NCBI GenBank assembly: GCA_019634045.1 | Contig: JAHQWA010000355.1 | Location: 1 to 43,420 of the forward strand | DNA from: Saprospiraceae bacterium | Lineage (GTDB): Bacteria > Bacteroidota > Bacteroidia > Chitinophagales > Saprospiraceae | Length of the DNA stretch: 43,420 bases | Reading direction: 5' to 3' | Shown: in pieces, positions 1-8,466 of the stretch | Layout of the letters: each line of letters starts with the position of its first letter | How positions within the stretch are numbered: the first letter of the stretch is position 1 | The notes under the pieces: generated by a model | Database searches by the model: none | Seen by the model: only the letters and a program-made list of their open reading frames with translations | What the model was told of the DNA's origin: nothing | Position numbers and translations under genes: made by a program

Positions 1-616
1 ATAGAACCCGGTCATATATCAATAACTCGGGTAGGCTTCCAGTAAACTGGACTACAGGTAAATTCCCAAGCTCCCCGGTATGCCCAATGAACCAGTTGGC
101 AGTTTGGGCATCGGCTTTACCTCTTTGATGCTGAACATAGGTATGGAGTATAGGATGTAAGGCTAACTGAGCGGAGGTTTTAAAATACCGACCATTGCTG
201 ACATCTCCTAAGCGGTGAGTACTTAAGACTAAGCCGGCTTGGCTGGGATTAGCCATCCGCCAAATGATCTGTTCACTGAAGGTATCCTGGGCATGATAGA
301 GACTGATCATCGTCGATCTATCAATGGTGGATGAAGCTATTGGTAGCTGTATAGGTTCCAGCCTTGAGTTCAGTTGCAATACGGGATTACCGTTTAAGTA
401 GTCATATTGCCCATCAGTTAGTTGCAAAGATATTCCATCTTTCCCTATCCTATCCTTCCACGCTTGTCCCTGCTCCGGTGAGCTCGAAATGTTATACCAA
501 TGTTTCAAACCTGCAACACCACCAGGGAAGCCACTTTGTGCCACGGATCGAGCGGGTGTGAATAGGCATATCAACAACAGCATACTCAATGAAACAAAGT
601 AAAAATTGAATTTCAT
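1..616 (-). CDS. Secreted surface protein, N-terminal part (runs off the window)
   Basis: Reading the minus strand from the ATG at 616 gives an uninterrupted frame of 205 codons that leaves the window at base 1 without a stop. The protein starts with a hydrophobic signal peptide (about residues 1-28, ending SVAQS). It then shows GGVAGLKHWYN, a motif common at the start of large Bacteroidota surface proteins, where a concanavalin/LamG-like domain begins. The last visible residues, LPELLIYDRVL, match the usual end of that domain (typically followed by a stretch about sequence length and 'ALKYG' in relatives). It lies 34 bases after the beta-barrel gene on the same strand, so the two are probably co-transcribed. 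By analogy this should be a long T9SS-exported adhesin or exoprotein with repeats and a C-terminal sorting domain beyond the window. The function of the missing part cannot be stated. Confidence 0.75.
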   Translation of the reverse strand, partial: MKFNFYFVSLSMLLLICLFTPARSVAQSGFPGGVAGLKHWYNISSSPEQGQAWKDRIGKDGISLQLTDGQYDYLNGNPVLQLNSRLEPIQLPIASSTIDRSTMISLYHAQDTFSEQIIWRMANPSQAGLVLSTHRLGDVSNGRYFKTSAQLALHPILHTYVQHQRGKADAQTANWFIGHTGELGNLPVVQFTGSLPELLIYDRVL

Positions 617-650
617 AGTTTGGACTTTTGGCTTTCAATGAGTAAGAGGA

Positions 651-1373
651 TTACTGGTCAAAAGGAATGGCATAGGCCACCGTGAATAGGTAAGATTGAC
701 TTCTATTCTTATTCTCAATAAAGTAGTATCCATTGGCTTGGGTCTCGACTACATCTGTTAGACCAATATTCCAACGTCCTTCAAAAAATAGTCGACCAAT
801 TTCGATACCTACGCTGAGGCCCAGAGAGACATTATTTTTCCCTTTCAATACTTCCCTCAAATTTTGCTGAATCTGAAGATCCTGACCAATCACTTCAGTA
901 TTGGAGGTATAGAATAGGTTAGTACTGGCCACAGCTACCCCTATCTGTGGAGCAATGCCGATGTGAAAGCCGCTAATCCCTTCTCCATATTCAGCCAAAG
1001 GGTAGATTTTGAATTGCGGGGTAATGTTCAAATATTCATAACGGAACTGGATTTGATATTCTAGTCCATTCACGTCATCGTACTTGAAATCTCCACCTTC
1101 CATCGAATACAGAATTTCTGGCTGGATAGCTAGGAATGAACCGCCTCGAAATTTATAGTAAAAAAACATGCCTGCAGTAGCACCGTAGCGCGGAACGATG
1201 GAGGTGTTGTAGGTAGCTTCGGGATGTACGGGACGGATGAGGGTTGTTTTTATTTCATCGATCTTGGAATAAGTACCACCTGCTTTAAAACCGAAGAAAT
1301 ATTCATCATCAGGAAGCTGTGCTAAAAGCTGGACGCTAAAGCAAAGAAATAGTAAGGTTATTAAGTGTTTCAT
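651..1373 (-). CDS. Outer-membrane beta-barrel protein (PorT-like family)
   Basis: This 240-residue protein has a signal peptide (MKHLITLLFLCFSVQLLAQ). The rest alternates short polar and aromatic strands, such as GGSFLAIQPEILYSMEGG and YLFTVAYAIPF at the C-terminus. That pattern and length fit the outer membrane beta-barrel (PorT/OMP_b-brl_2) family, which forms small eight- to ten-stranded barrels in Bacteroidota. No catalytic residues are expected or seen. It precedes the truncated surface protein by 34 bases on the same strand and diverges from the lipoprotein gene at 1584. A role as a small barrel accompanying a surface protein is inference; the family is structurally clear but functionally broad. 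Confidence 0.75.
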   Translation of the reverse strand: MKHLITLLFLCFSVQLLAQLPDDEYFFGFKAGGTYSKIDEIKTTLIRPVHPEATYNTSIVPRYGATAGMFFYYKFRGGSFLAIQPEILYSMEGGDFKYDDVNGLEYQIQFRYEYLNITPQFKIYPLAEYGEGISGFHIGIAPQIGVAVASTNLFYTSNTEVIGQDLQIQQNLREVLKGKNNVSLGLSVGIEIGRLFFEGRWNIGLTDVVETQANGYYFIENKNRSQSYLFTVAYAIPFDQ

Positions 1374-1553
1374 GATCAGTGAGATTTTGAGGTTTTACTG
1401 TGGTAGAGGTCTATATGTCCTACGAATATGCCCAATTGTCTTGGGAATCCCAAGACAGGTAGGGGGACAAAGAGGGGACAAAATTCTATACATCTTACTA
1501 TCAATCGATTACACCTTAAACACATTTATCTAGCGAAGCGCAAAATCATTCTG

Positions 1554-1561
1554 TATCTTTG
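1554..1561 (+). promoter_or_regulatory. Candidate Bacteroidota -7 promoter element
   Basis: TATCTTTG fits the Bacteroidota sigma-A -7 consensus TAnnTTTG and lies 22 bases before the ATG at 1584, giving a very short leader. No clean -33 TTG was seen upstream, so this is a partial match. It would drive the small lipoprotein gene. Confidence 0.5.
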
Positions 1562-1583
1562 TGTCTCATTAAGCTTTTTTACC

Positions 1584-2072
1584 ATGCGACACCTACTAGT
1601 TTTACTGTTATCAGGCCTGTTATTGAGTTGTGCTCAGAAAAATCAGATCCAGGAAACGAAGCCCGAGGAGGAGGAAGAAATGGTCGCTGGAAATGGAGCA
1701 GCAGTCATCGAAGTTGAAGTCCAAGGGAATGCCCAAGCCTATACTTTTTTGGCTAGGGTGGAAAGCCCAGATACTGGCTGCGATCAATATGCAGATTGGT
1801 GGGAAGTGCTCACACTGGATGGAGCCCTGTTGTACAGAAGAGTCTTGTTACATAGCCATGTGAATGAACAACCTTTTACTCGTTCGGGCGGCCCGGTCGC
1901 CATCGATTCTGATCAGGAGGTCTATGTTCGAGCACACATGAATAACAAAGGGTATGGCATTAAAGCGATGAAAGGCAGTCCGGCCGCCGGCTTTAAAACA
2001 GTGGAATTAGCGGCTGATTTTGCTAAGGACCTAGACAAGGTAGAGCCCCTTCCCAAAGACTGCGATTTCTAA
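1584..2072 (+). CDS. Hypothetical lipoprotein
   Basis: The frame is open from 1428, but the ATG at 1584 is the likely start: it gives MRHLLVLLLSGLLLSC, a standard lipoprotein signal with lipobox LLSC, and a promoter-like element sits just before it. The mature protein begins with a charged, Glu-rich linker (KPEEEEE), followed by one compact domain of about 115 residues. That domain has two cysteines, in GCDQYADWW and in the C-terminal KDCDF. I do not recognise the family. The alternating hydrophobic pattern (AVIEVEVQG, YTFLARVESP, EVYVRAHM) suggests a beta-sandwich, and the two cysteines could pair in the periplasm. It is convergent with the DUF6090 gene, whose end is only 11 bases away. Confidence 0.7.
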   Translation: MRHLLVLLLSGLLLSCAQKNQIQETKPEEEEEMVAGNGAAVIEVEVQGNAQAYTFLARVESPDTGCDQYADWWEVLTLDGALLYRRVLLHSHVNEQPFTRSGGPVAIDSDQEVYVRAHMNNKGYGIKAMKGSPAAGFKTVELAADFAKDLDKVEPLPKDCDF

Positions 2073-2083
2073 AAAGCTACTCA

Positions 2084-2848
2084 CTATTGCAGTTCCTGAT
2101 CTATATCTAGCACCAGTTGCTCTATTTCCTCTAAAGTAGAGAGATGACGTCCGATCTTTTGTCGTCGAATATTAAATGACCTTTGCAAATCCATCAGAAA
2201 CTCCTGATCCCGTTTCAATGCTTCAAAAGAAAGTAGCTTGAGATGATAAAAGAGCACGGGAAGCCCTACTCCAGAGATCATCTCTTTTCTGTCAATCTCA
2301 TCAGTAAGTTGGAAATGTCTATCTTGATGCTTCTTCAGTAGATTAGCTAAATCGTATTTAGGAGTAGCCTGACCAAACTCGGTTACCCGCTTCAGACCAA
2401 GTTGATGAACATCCATGATTCCTTTACGCAGTTTATCATTGCTTATGATATCAACCCCATATGATTTCATCGTTTCATACCCTCCCGTCTTAGGATAGAG
2501 TTGACGATCATTTAAACATCGCTCAAAATGGTAGTATAAAGAATCATGGAACTTGGAGTAATTCCGAAGGGCTTGATTGAAAATCATACCACTTTGCAAT
2601 GCCCGCTGATGAGATGATAAATCACCTCTCAATTCATCTGCCGTTTCCCCTAAATCAGCGCGTATCTCCTTTAATAATTTGACCTCTTCCGTCCGCTGTT
2701 TCCCTGCTTCATTCCAATTGCTCAAGCGCACACCTATCACGATACCCAAGACAATTAGGATCACTTCTCCCAATACGTACAGAAAATATTTTCGAACCTT
2801 CCCACCTTGGAAGGATTTTCGCCGTCTCGATCTCAGTAATCGAAGCAT
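2084..2848 (-). CDS. DUF6090 family membrane protein
   Basis: The N-terminus has a basic cytoplasmic segment (RSRRRKSFQGGKVRKYFLY), one membrane helix (VLGEVILIVLGIVIGVRL) and then SNWNEAGKQR. This layout and the (N/S)NWNE motif directly after the helix are hallmarks of DUF6090 proteins, which are widespread in Bacteroidota. The remaining 200 residues are largely helical and contain charged heptad-like stretches, probably extracytoplasmic. The length of 254 residues is typical. It starts 20 bases after the S41 protease stop on the same strand, so the two probably form an operon. No biochemical function is known for the family. Confidence 0.85.
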   Translation of the reverse strand: MLRLLRSRRRKSFQGGKVRKYFLYVLGEVILIVLGIVIGVRLSNWNEAGKQRTEEVKLLKEIRADLGETADELRGDLSSHQRALQSGMIFNQALRNYSKFHDSLYYHFERCLNDRQLYPKTGGYETMKSYGVDIISNDKLRKGIMDVHQLGLKRVTEFGQATPKYDLANLLKKHQDRHFQLTDEIDRKEMISGVGLPVLFYHLKLLSFEALKRDQEFLMDLQRSFNIRRQKIGRHLSTLEEIEQLVLDIDQELQ

Positions 2849-2868
2849 AACAGAATCCTATTTTATCT

Positions 2869-4404
2869 CTACTGGCCTGATGAAATTTGCTCTTGAATGA
2901 TTTTCTTGAGTTGCAAGAGTTGACTGTCTTCCTGCCAAAGAATTTGTTTCAATGTCCGAGGCAAATGGATGTCAGGTTTGGTGCCGACCCCATCAAATAA
3001 CTGCCCATTCTTTTGGTAAGATATCATCGTACTCAGCTTGATCGGTATCTTTGAAATTGGAAGTTCTATCCATTCGCTATTCCCGCTGGAACCATCCGTC
3101 CTCTCTCCCACTAAAGTAACATTGGGTAGTCCCTGGAAGGCAGCAACCAAGACGGAAGCCGCGCTGAATGATCGCTCATTAGCAAGAATATAAACTTGGC
3201 CGGAAAAATGGGCATCCTGCTTGCTAATTTTACGCCCATTAAACAACGCAAAATGAAATTTACTGAAATATTGATCAGACACCGATACAGTAGGCACAAA
3301 ATTCTTTAGGAAGTTATGCGCCACTTCCTTCTCTTCTTCATCTAACTCATCCATTGGAAATAGATAACGCCGTCTCAGGTCACCTTTCCATTCCTTTGAA
3401 AGGGGCAGCGGAGCCCGCTGGCGAGCCAGATTAACTACATGAATAGCATCTTCGGGCACCAAGTAGGCCGCCAAGGCCCAGATCATATCTCGAACGCCGC
3501 CACCATTGTGCCGAAGGTCGATAATCAGCGCCTTGCTATTCTTCTGTTGGCGCATGAATTGATCTAGTTTTTCAAATAAACGGGGAGCCTTATCGAAACG
3601 TGACATCGAAGGAATATAGATATAGCTAATATCATTCTCTACCGTGAATAATTTAGCAAGGACTTCCTCTTTACTAAAGTCTTCATCATCAAGCCTTGAA
3701 AATTCCCAATAAAACCGCTCGTCCCAAGTTGTGTGTTTTCTGCGGTCGAGCTCTAGTGGCAGTTGCATCACCTTGCGCTCTGTTCCATCTTCAGATTCAA
3801 ACTCAAAGGTAAATTCAGTCGGTAGCACCTGTTGCAAGGTCGCATAATTACGCTCCATGTACTTTAGCCTTTTAACCGCCCGGTTCATGAAAGCTGCTCG
3901 GGGTGCCTTCCGATCCCTGGGTGCAATCTGCATTAGAAAAGATTGTGTAGGAATGCCATTGATTGATTTCAAGTAAGGATACTTAGGAACAAAAAACGCA
4001 TATTGCTTCGTCGCCTTATTTAGCACTAAGGCCAATACCCTATTCTCGAAGGGGGCTGCTACAAAAGGTAAAAACTTGGTATTCGGTAGATCCGGGATAT
4101 CCACTTTACTATGGCGATCCCCCAACTCCCCTAACACCTCCTGCAAGAAAAGCGCAAAAGAGGCAGTAGAAATGGAGGAAGAATCTTGTAGAGATTCTCG
4201 ATACTGCCCAAGGATATCTGAAACAACTTCCCCTCTGATGGCATAATAGGCGGATAGACGGTCCAATTCTGCTTGCAAAAAAGACAGGTCTTTCTCAATA
4301 CTACTCGGATCTAATGCTTGGGCAGGAAGGGTGTTTACGAAAGCAAATGCGATAAGAACCGCTACTAAGCGGCTAAAGGATTTGGTTTGTTGCATAAAGG
4401 ACAA
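2869..4404 (-). CDS. S41 family peptidase (C-terminal processing protease-like)
   Basis: This 511-residue protein has a signal peptide (about residues 1-30, ending PAQA; Met4 is a possible alternative start) and a C-terminal S41 catalytic domain. The core motifs are IDLRHNGGG at about 296-303 and ILANERSFSAAS, in which Ser414 is the probable nucleophile. They are followed by TLVGERTDGSSGNSEWIELP and a DGVGTKPDIHLP motif that commonly closes S41 domains. A degenerate PDZ-like part may cover residues 110-160 (YLKSINGIPTQSF). It would act in the periplasm or at the outer membrane on unknown proteins. The family usually uses a Ser-Lys or Ser-His-Glu arrangement; I could not assign the general base with certainty. 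The gene is followed at 20 bases by a DUF6090 membrane protein. Confidence 0.88.
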   Translation of the reverse strand: MSFMQQTKSFSRLVAVLIAFAFVNTLPAQALDPSSIEKDLSFLQAELDRLSAYYAIRGEVVSDILGQYRESLQDSSSISTASFALFLQEVLGELGDRHSKVDIPDLPNTKFLPFVAAPFENRVLALVLNKATKQYAFFVPKYPYLKSINGIPTQSFLMQIAPRDRKAPRAAFMNRAVKRLKYMERNYATLQQVLPTEFTFEFESEDGTERKVMQLPLELDRRKHTTWDERFYWEFSRLDDEDFSKEEVLAKLFTVENDISYIYIPSMSRFDKAPRLFEKLDQFMRQQKNSKALIIDLRHNGGGVRDMIWALAAYLVPEDAIHVVNLARQRAPLPLSKEWKGDLRRRYLFPMDELDEEEKEVAHNFLKNFVPTVSVSDQYFSKFHFALFNGRKISKQDAHFSGQVYILANERSFSAASVLVAAFQGLPNVTLVGERTDGSSGNSEWIELPISKIPIKLSTMISYQKNGQLFDGVGTKPDIHLPRTLKQILWQEDSQLLQLKKIIQEQISSGQ

Positions 4405-4538
4405 GATGGTTTTGTTGGTAAACTTGCTTTGGTTTCACAAACTCCATTTCTTCGGGTAGATTGTCCAATCTTTTCTGCTGATCCCTTTTGATCAACGACT
4501 AGCGGCGGCAAAGCCATGTTTACCGCTTTCTCCAATTT

Positions 4539-5210
4539 CTATTTTACCAGGATAGACGCTGTAGCGAGCCAAGGCTGTCCCCAGTTACCAAAATCGGCAT
4601 TCTGACTCATTCGGATAATAGAACGTGAGGCCGGCTTTCCACTACTACGGCCGTGATACAAGGTGTAGGACCTTAGGGTACCGTCATCCATCCGGTTAAC
4701 GGCTACTACCACTCCCATATGTGCGAGTAAACCGTTGGGATAAGGAGCGGTGAGATCAGCCAGTCTAAGTCTTTTTGGGATACGCTTATTAGCTTTACCA
4801 TAAAACATGACCTGGCCTACTTGAATTAAATCTTGATTAGATTGTGCATCTTTAATTAAGGTGAGCTTTCCTTCTCTTGCATACCAGGAAGCTAAGTCTC
4901 TGGTGCTATGATACTTCCTACCCGGGAATTGATAGGCATCACAAAATTGCCCATCAAGCTTTTCGCATAGCCGAATAAACATACCCGAACAATCTTTAAA
5001 ATCTGAAGCAGTATTACTATACATCCACTTCTCTGGTTCCGCCTCGATGGCGGCTGCATAAGCATTCAAAACGCTCCCCAGTGAGTATTCATTTTGAGCA
5101 CATGGATCCTTGTGGAGGCTCGGATCAGATGCATTCCCTCCCCTCTCTCCTACCCTACGGCTGCAAAATACAACTCCTACTACGAGCAAAAGAAAAAGCC
5201 ATTTCTTCAT
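4539..5210 (-). CDS. NlpC/P60-like cysteine peptidase, exported
   Basis: The 223-residue protein starts with a short hydrophobic leader (MKKWLFLLLVVGVVFC). Cys16 could be a lipid-attachment site, although Phe at -1 is not typical. The mature part carries a Cys/His dyad in the NlpC/P60 style: Cys74 in FKDCSG, His164 in LLAHMGVVV, and a possible third polar residue, His186, in LYHGR. VGQVMFYGK matches the usual 'GDLVFF' strand before the histidine. Such enzymes cut peptide crosslinks or stems in peptidoglycan. The sequence is diverged from canonical members, so a related papain-like hydrolase is possible. It stands alone between the S41 gene and the SYLF gene on the same strand. The 221-base gap 5211-5431 upstream shows no gene or clear promoter. 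Confidence 0.65.
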   Translation of the reverse strand: MKKWLFLLLVVGVVFCSRRVGERGGNASDPSLHKDPCAQNEYSLGSVLNAYAAAIEAEPEKWMYSNTASDFKDCSGMFIRLCEKLDGQFCDAYQFPGRKYHSTRDLASWYAREGKLTLIKDAQSNQDLIQVGQVMFYGKANKRIPKRLRLADLTAPYPNGLLAHMGVVVAVNRMDDGTLRSYTLYHGRSSGKPASRSIIRMSQNADFGNWGQPWLATASILVK

Positions 5211-5421
5211 AATCAGATGGATTGGGATTCAGAAAAGTCAAGAGAGCGAATAAGCTGCTCACATTCTTTGGACGATAAAATTCACATTAGTAATGTTGAG
5301 GAATAAGTTATTAGAAAGAATTTTACGTCTGAGTAAAATATTAAATCGGCAAGAATCCAAGGCTATTGCAGATAACAGAAACTATCCAGCATATAAGGAA
5401 GGAGGTTCTAGAAGAAAGGGG

Positions 5422-5447
5422 AAAACCCCGCCTAGCGGCGAGGTTTT
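5422..5447 (-). terminator. Rho-independent terminator overlapping the SYLF stop codon
   Basis: AAAACC-C-CGCC / GGCG-A-GGTTTT forms a 10-pair stem with one mismatch and a four-base loop. On the minus strand the hairpin contains the TAG stop of the SYLF gene and ends in TTTT followed by a pyrimidine-rich tail. The stem therefore encodes the last codons of the protein. Confidence 0.6.
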
Positions 5448-5974
5448 CTTTTATATGGTTTATAGCTAAGCTGTTGACCACCGAGTGAAGCTTCATACAT
5501 TAGACCACCTTTGGTCATGGTAAAAACAGCAACGCCATCATTATAGGCCAGGTTTGTAGAGGCCCCTTCTGTGACCGCTACAGCAGAGGCTTGCGCAGCA
5601 AATTCAATATTGTTGTTTTTGAAACGCTGCATATCCTCCTCTGATTCGAAGAATATGATTTGTCGATAAGCTTGCCCGCCGGCTTGGAACCCGATGGTTA
5701 ATTGGGTAATCTTTGCCTTACCGATCGGCTTTCCTTGTTCAAAGGCTGTACCAGCGCCATGTGCACCCCCCAGTACAAAAGCACCTTTCCCAATGGAAGG
5801 AAAAACGGCATAACCGTACGCATCATCGAAATAGATTTCAAACTTTGAATCCTTGTTTTTGAAGGCATCCATTGTTTCTGCAGCCTTCTCTAAGGCTACG
5901 GGATTGTATTGTGCCACTAGCTGCAGCGGCAAAAATGCCAAGAGGACTGCTAGGGTCATCAAGTGATTTTTCAT
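5432..5974 (-). CDS. SYLF/Ysc84-domain lipid-binding protein
   Basis: The protein has 180 residues: a signal peptide (MKNHLMTLAVLLAFLPLQLVAQ) followed by a single SYLF domain. The signature lies in YGYAVFPSIGKGAFVLGGAHGAG, then ITQLTIGFQAGGQAYRQIIFFE and EFAAQASAVAVTEGA, with GGLMYEASLGGQQLSY at the end. SYLF (Ysc84) domains bind phosphoinositides and other lipids in eukaryotes. Bacterial exported versions are common and mostly uncharacterised. Length and motif order match the family over its whole extent. The C-terminus is basic (KPYKRKPRR) and is encoded within the terminator hairpin. No operon partner is evident, as the gene has wide gaps on both sides. Confidence 0.85.
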   Translation of the reverse strand: MKNHLMTLAVLLAFLPLQLVAQYNPVALEKAAETMDAFKNKDSKFEIYFDDAYGYAVFPSIGKGAFVLGGAHGAGTAFEQGKPIGKAKITQLTIGFQAGGQAYRQIIFFESEEDMQRFKNNNIEFAAQASAVAVTEGASTNLAYNDGVAVFTMTKGGLMYEASLGGQQLSYKPYKRKPRR

Positions 5975-6259
5975 ATGGAGTAAGTATTAATAGTGAATAT
6001 GTTCTAGCTTCTTAAGGAACAACTCGGTTCCATCATTCGTTGGCTCGAGTGTTTTAAAGTCCTCTTAAAACTGATTAGAGCGGTTTGCTAGTATCCACTA
6101 TACTCCATTCAATTCTTAAAGTTTTCCTAAAACTATAGCCCTAACCACCGCTTTTGGTGAAGGGCAGCAAGGTCTGAAGTTGATCTAGGCATTGGTTGAG
6201 TGCATGTGGGAAGTTCGCTTTTAGAATGGAGGCATGCGCTGCGACAAAAAGGAAAATGA

Positions 6260-6297
6260 TCAGGGAGCAACTGGCACCAACCAGCTTCGCTCCCTGA
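6260..6297 (-). terminator. Second hairpin downstream of the glucan operon
   Basis: TCAGGGAGC pairs perfectly with GCTCCCTGA (9 bp), and an inner CTGG/CCAG extends the structure. On the minus strand it is followed by a T-rich stretch (gatcattttcctttttg). It lies about 125 bases past the GH16 stop, so it may be a back-up terminator or the 3' end of a trailer. Confidence 0.45.
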
Positions 6298-6354
6298 AAA
6301 TCATTCAAAAAATCATCCTACAAAATATAAATCAATCTTGTTTGGGTTAAAATC

Positions 6355-6376
6355 GCTCATCGTAGGTGTGATGAGC
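6355..6376 (-). terminator. Likely terminator of the glucan (SusCD-GH16) operon
   Basis: GCTCATC pairs with GATGAGC around an eight-base loop, 45 bases after the stop of the last GH16 gene. On the minus strand it runs into GATTTTAACC; on the plus strand it runs into TCTTTTGTTGTTT. The stem is short, so confidence is moderate. Confidence 0.5.
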
Positions 6377-6420
6377 TCTTTTGTTGTTTACAAGTCTTAT
6401 CCGTGTTATTGTGTCTGTTC

Positions 6421-7608
6421 TTATCTAAAGTATCGAATGTAATCTACGATCATCCGTTGTGGGAAAACAGTGGCAGAATTCGGGCTTCCAGGCCAATCCC
6501 CTCCCACTGCTACATTAAAGATGAGGAAGAAATTGTCGTTGAATGGGTAAGGAAAACCACCTGCTGCTTCTCGGGTAAACTCGTGGAAAACGACATCATC
6601 TAGAAGCCATTGGATTTTGTCATTTTCCCATACCAATGAGAATACGTGAAATTCCTCGGAGAATTTTGCTCCGCTGGATAATGGTTTCGAGGCTCCATCC
6701 TGTTGTCGAGTGCTGGCGTTATTACCATAGTGTACCGTACCATGCACCCGATCTGGTTGATTTCCTACTAGTTCCATGATATCTATCTCTCCACAAGCCG
6801 GCCAACCTACGGCATTAAACTTGGTACCGAGCATCCAAAGAGCTGGCCAAAGTCCTTGGCCTTCCGGCAGAACCGCCCGAATGTCAATTCGACCAAATCG
6901 TAGGCTTTGCTTGCCTTGCGTGATTAAACGGGATGAAGTATAATCCGCTCCGTTGTAGTTTTCCTCCTTCGCCTCAATCACGAGAAATCCATCTTCGACA
7001 GAAGTATTTTCTTCCCTATAGTATTGAAGTTCGTTGTTTCCCCAACCGTTATTTCCTCTGCCCAATTCGAAGCTCCAATCTTCCGTATTGAGCGCATCTC
7101 CATCAAATTCATCGCTCCATACCAGGCTCATCCCATCATAAGAGGTAGGTGAGGAATATCCAGTAGTTGGGATGACTAGATCACTGGCATCATCATCGTT
7201 CTGGATAAATCCTTGCGCCGCAAAGACCAACAATCCTCCATTTACAGGATTGCTTAACTCTATCTTAAAACTTTCCTCTACCTCCAGAATATTCTCTCCA
7301 ACGATTTCAATGGGAATATCCTTGACGGTTTCGCCTGCCGCAAAAACCAATGTCCCCGTGGCAGCTAAGTAGTCCACCCCTTCTTGTGCTGTTTCGGCCA
7401 CTGTCTGGTAATCAACACTAACCATCTGATTATAAGCCCAGGACAATTCAACTTCGAAATTGAAAATGAGATTTTCATCTCCTTCTACAATGCTACCCCC
7501 CGTTACGGAGATTTTGGGAGCTTGCAGAATGTTGTCCTCTGGCAATTCATTGTTTAAATCACATGCCAAAAAACTTATGAGAAATAACAGTACTAAAGAC
7601 TTTTTCAT
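6421..7608 (-). CDS. GH16 beta-glucanase lipoprotein with Calx-beta domain
   Basis: The 395-residue protein has a lipoprotein signal with Cys16 (SFLAC), a Calx-beta domain at about 32-138 (AQEGVDYLAATGTLVFAAGE, ESFKIELSNP) and a GH16 catalytic domain at about 160-395. The GH16 signature GEIDIMELVG supplies the nucleophile Glu274, the assisting Asp276 and the acid/base Glu279. Upstream NNGWGNNELQYY and downstream VHGTVHYG are typical of bacterial laminarinases (endo-beta-1,3-glucanases), which hydrolyse laminarin-like beta-1,3-glucan. It is last in the SusCD operon, and its ATG overlaps the previous GH16 stop by four bases (ATGA), implying translational coupling. The lipid anchor places it at the cell surface or in the periplasm. 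Mixed-linkage glucan is an alternative substrate. Confidence 0.92.
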   Translation of the reverse strand: MKKSLVLLFLISFLACDLNNELPEDNILQAPKISVTGGSIVEGDENLIFNFEVELSWAYNQMVSVDYQTVAETAQEGVDYLAATGTLVFAAGETVKDIPIEIVGENILEVEESFKIELSNPVNGGLLVFAAQGFIQNDDDASDLVIPTTGYSSPTSYDGMSLVWSDEFDGDALNTEDWSFELGRGNNGWGNNELQYYREENTSVEDGFLVIEAKEENYNGADYTSSRLITQGKQSLRFGRIDIRAVLPEGQGLWPALWMLGTKFNAVGWPACGEIDIMELVGNQPDRVHGTVHYGNNASTRQQDGASKPLSSGAKFSEEFHVFSLVWENDKIQWLLDDVVFHEFTREAAGGFPYPFNDNFFLIFNVAVGGDWPGSPNSATVFPQRMIVDYIRYFR

Positions 7609-8459
7609 AGCGAGGGTTTTTGCAAGGGTGTTCGCTGAAACACCTTGACATAATCAATTACGTATTGCTGCGGCCAGATATCGGGATCGACTCCCTTGGA
7701 GCCCCCCCAATGGCCTCCCACAGCCAAATTCAGAATTAAATGGAAAGGATGATCAAATGGCCAGGCCTTTGGCCCCTTCCCTTCATCTTCAAAATGAAAG
7801 AACCGCTCTCCATCCAGATACCAACTAATGGCCTTCTCACTCCATTCAATAGCATAAGTATGAAATTCAGATTCTACGCCCGCTCGGTGGATTTCTCCTC
7901 CTCTTTGCGTTCCAATCATTCCATTATAAGCGTCGGTGTGAATCGTGCCGTATACCGTATCCTGGGCATAGCCTACATACTCTAGAATATCGATCTCACC
8001 GCTGGAAGGCCAGCCTCCATAGGCAGGCTCAGTGGGCAACATCCAGAAGGCAGCCCAGGTGCCGAAGCCTTGCGGTAGCATAGCTCTCATTTCGATTTTA
8101 CCGTATTTCCAATCTCCTTTTTGCTTAGATACTAGCCTGGCCGAAGTGTATCCTCTTTCCTCTTTGTAGGGCTCTTTGCGTGCTTCAATAATCAAATGAC
8201 CATTCTCTACTCTAGCGTTTTCTGAGCGCTCAGCCGTATAGTATTGTAATTCATTATTACCCCAGCCACAACCAGCGGGCTTTTCGCACGCGGTCCCTAC
8301 ATCATAGCTCCAACGACCAGGATCCGGTAAACCATCAATTTCAAATTCATCAGACCAGATCAATTCCCACTCGGGTTCAAGACTGGTTTGTTTGTTATCA
8401 CAAGCGCTAGCCAAAAAGATCGACAGACTGGCTAAGCCATATATAAATCTCTTCATCAT
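7605..8459 (-). CDS. GH16 beta-1,3-glucanase lipoprotein
   Basis: This second GH16 enzyme has 284 residues: a lipoprotein signal with Cys20 (FLASAC), then the catalytic domain with almost no extra sequence. GEIDILEYVG gives nucleophile Glu155, Asp157 and acid/base Glu160. CGWGNNELQYYTAE and VYGTIHTDAYNG frame the cleft as in bacterial laminarinases. It lacks the Calx-beta domain of its downstream neighbour, and the two catalytic domains are clearly diverged paralogues. The pair may split the task, for instance surface endo-cleavage and oligosaccharide trimming, but this is inference. The gene sits eight bases after the PKD lipoprotein gene and overlaps the next gene by four bases. Confidence 0.93.
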   Translation of the reverse strand: MMKRFIYGLASLSIFLASACDNKQTSLEPEWELIWSDEFEIDGLPDPGRWSYDVGTACEKPAGCGWGNNELQYYTAERSENARVENGHLIIEARKEPYKEERGYTSARLVSKQKGDWKYGKIEMRAMLPQGFGTWAAFWMLPTEPAYGGWPSSGEIDILEYVGYAQDTVYGTIHTDAYNGMIGTQRGGEIHRAGVESEFHTYAIEWSEKAISWYLDGERFFHFEDEGKGPKAWPFDHPFHLILNLAVGGHWGGSKGVDPDIWPQQYVIDYVKVFQRTPLQKPSL

Positions 8460-8466
8460 TTCTTAC

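Larger units (their letters stand above)
5975..6420. other. 446-base intergenic region with two hairpins
   Basis: No open frame with a credible start was seen. The region separates the 3' end of the glucan operon from the 5' end of the SYLF gene. It contains two inverted repeats, 6260-6297 and 6355-6376, listed separately. No TAnnTTTG element was recognised upstream of the SYLF gene. Confidence 0.6.

Noticed and set aside
6421-8459. Recent tandem duplication of the GH16 genes
   Set aside because: Both have GH16 catalytic motifs, but overall identity is limited and the domain layout differs (Calx-beta in one only); they are old paralogues.
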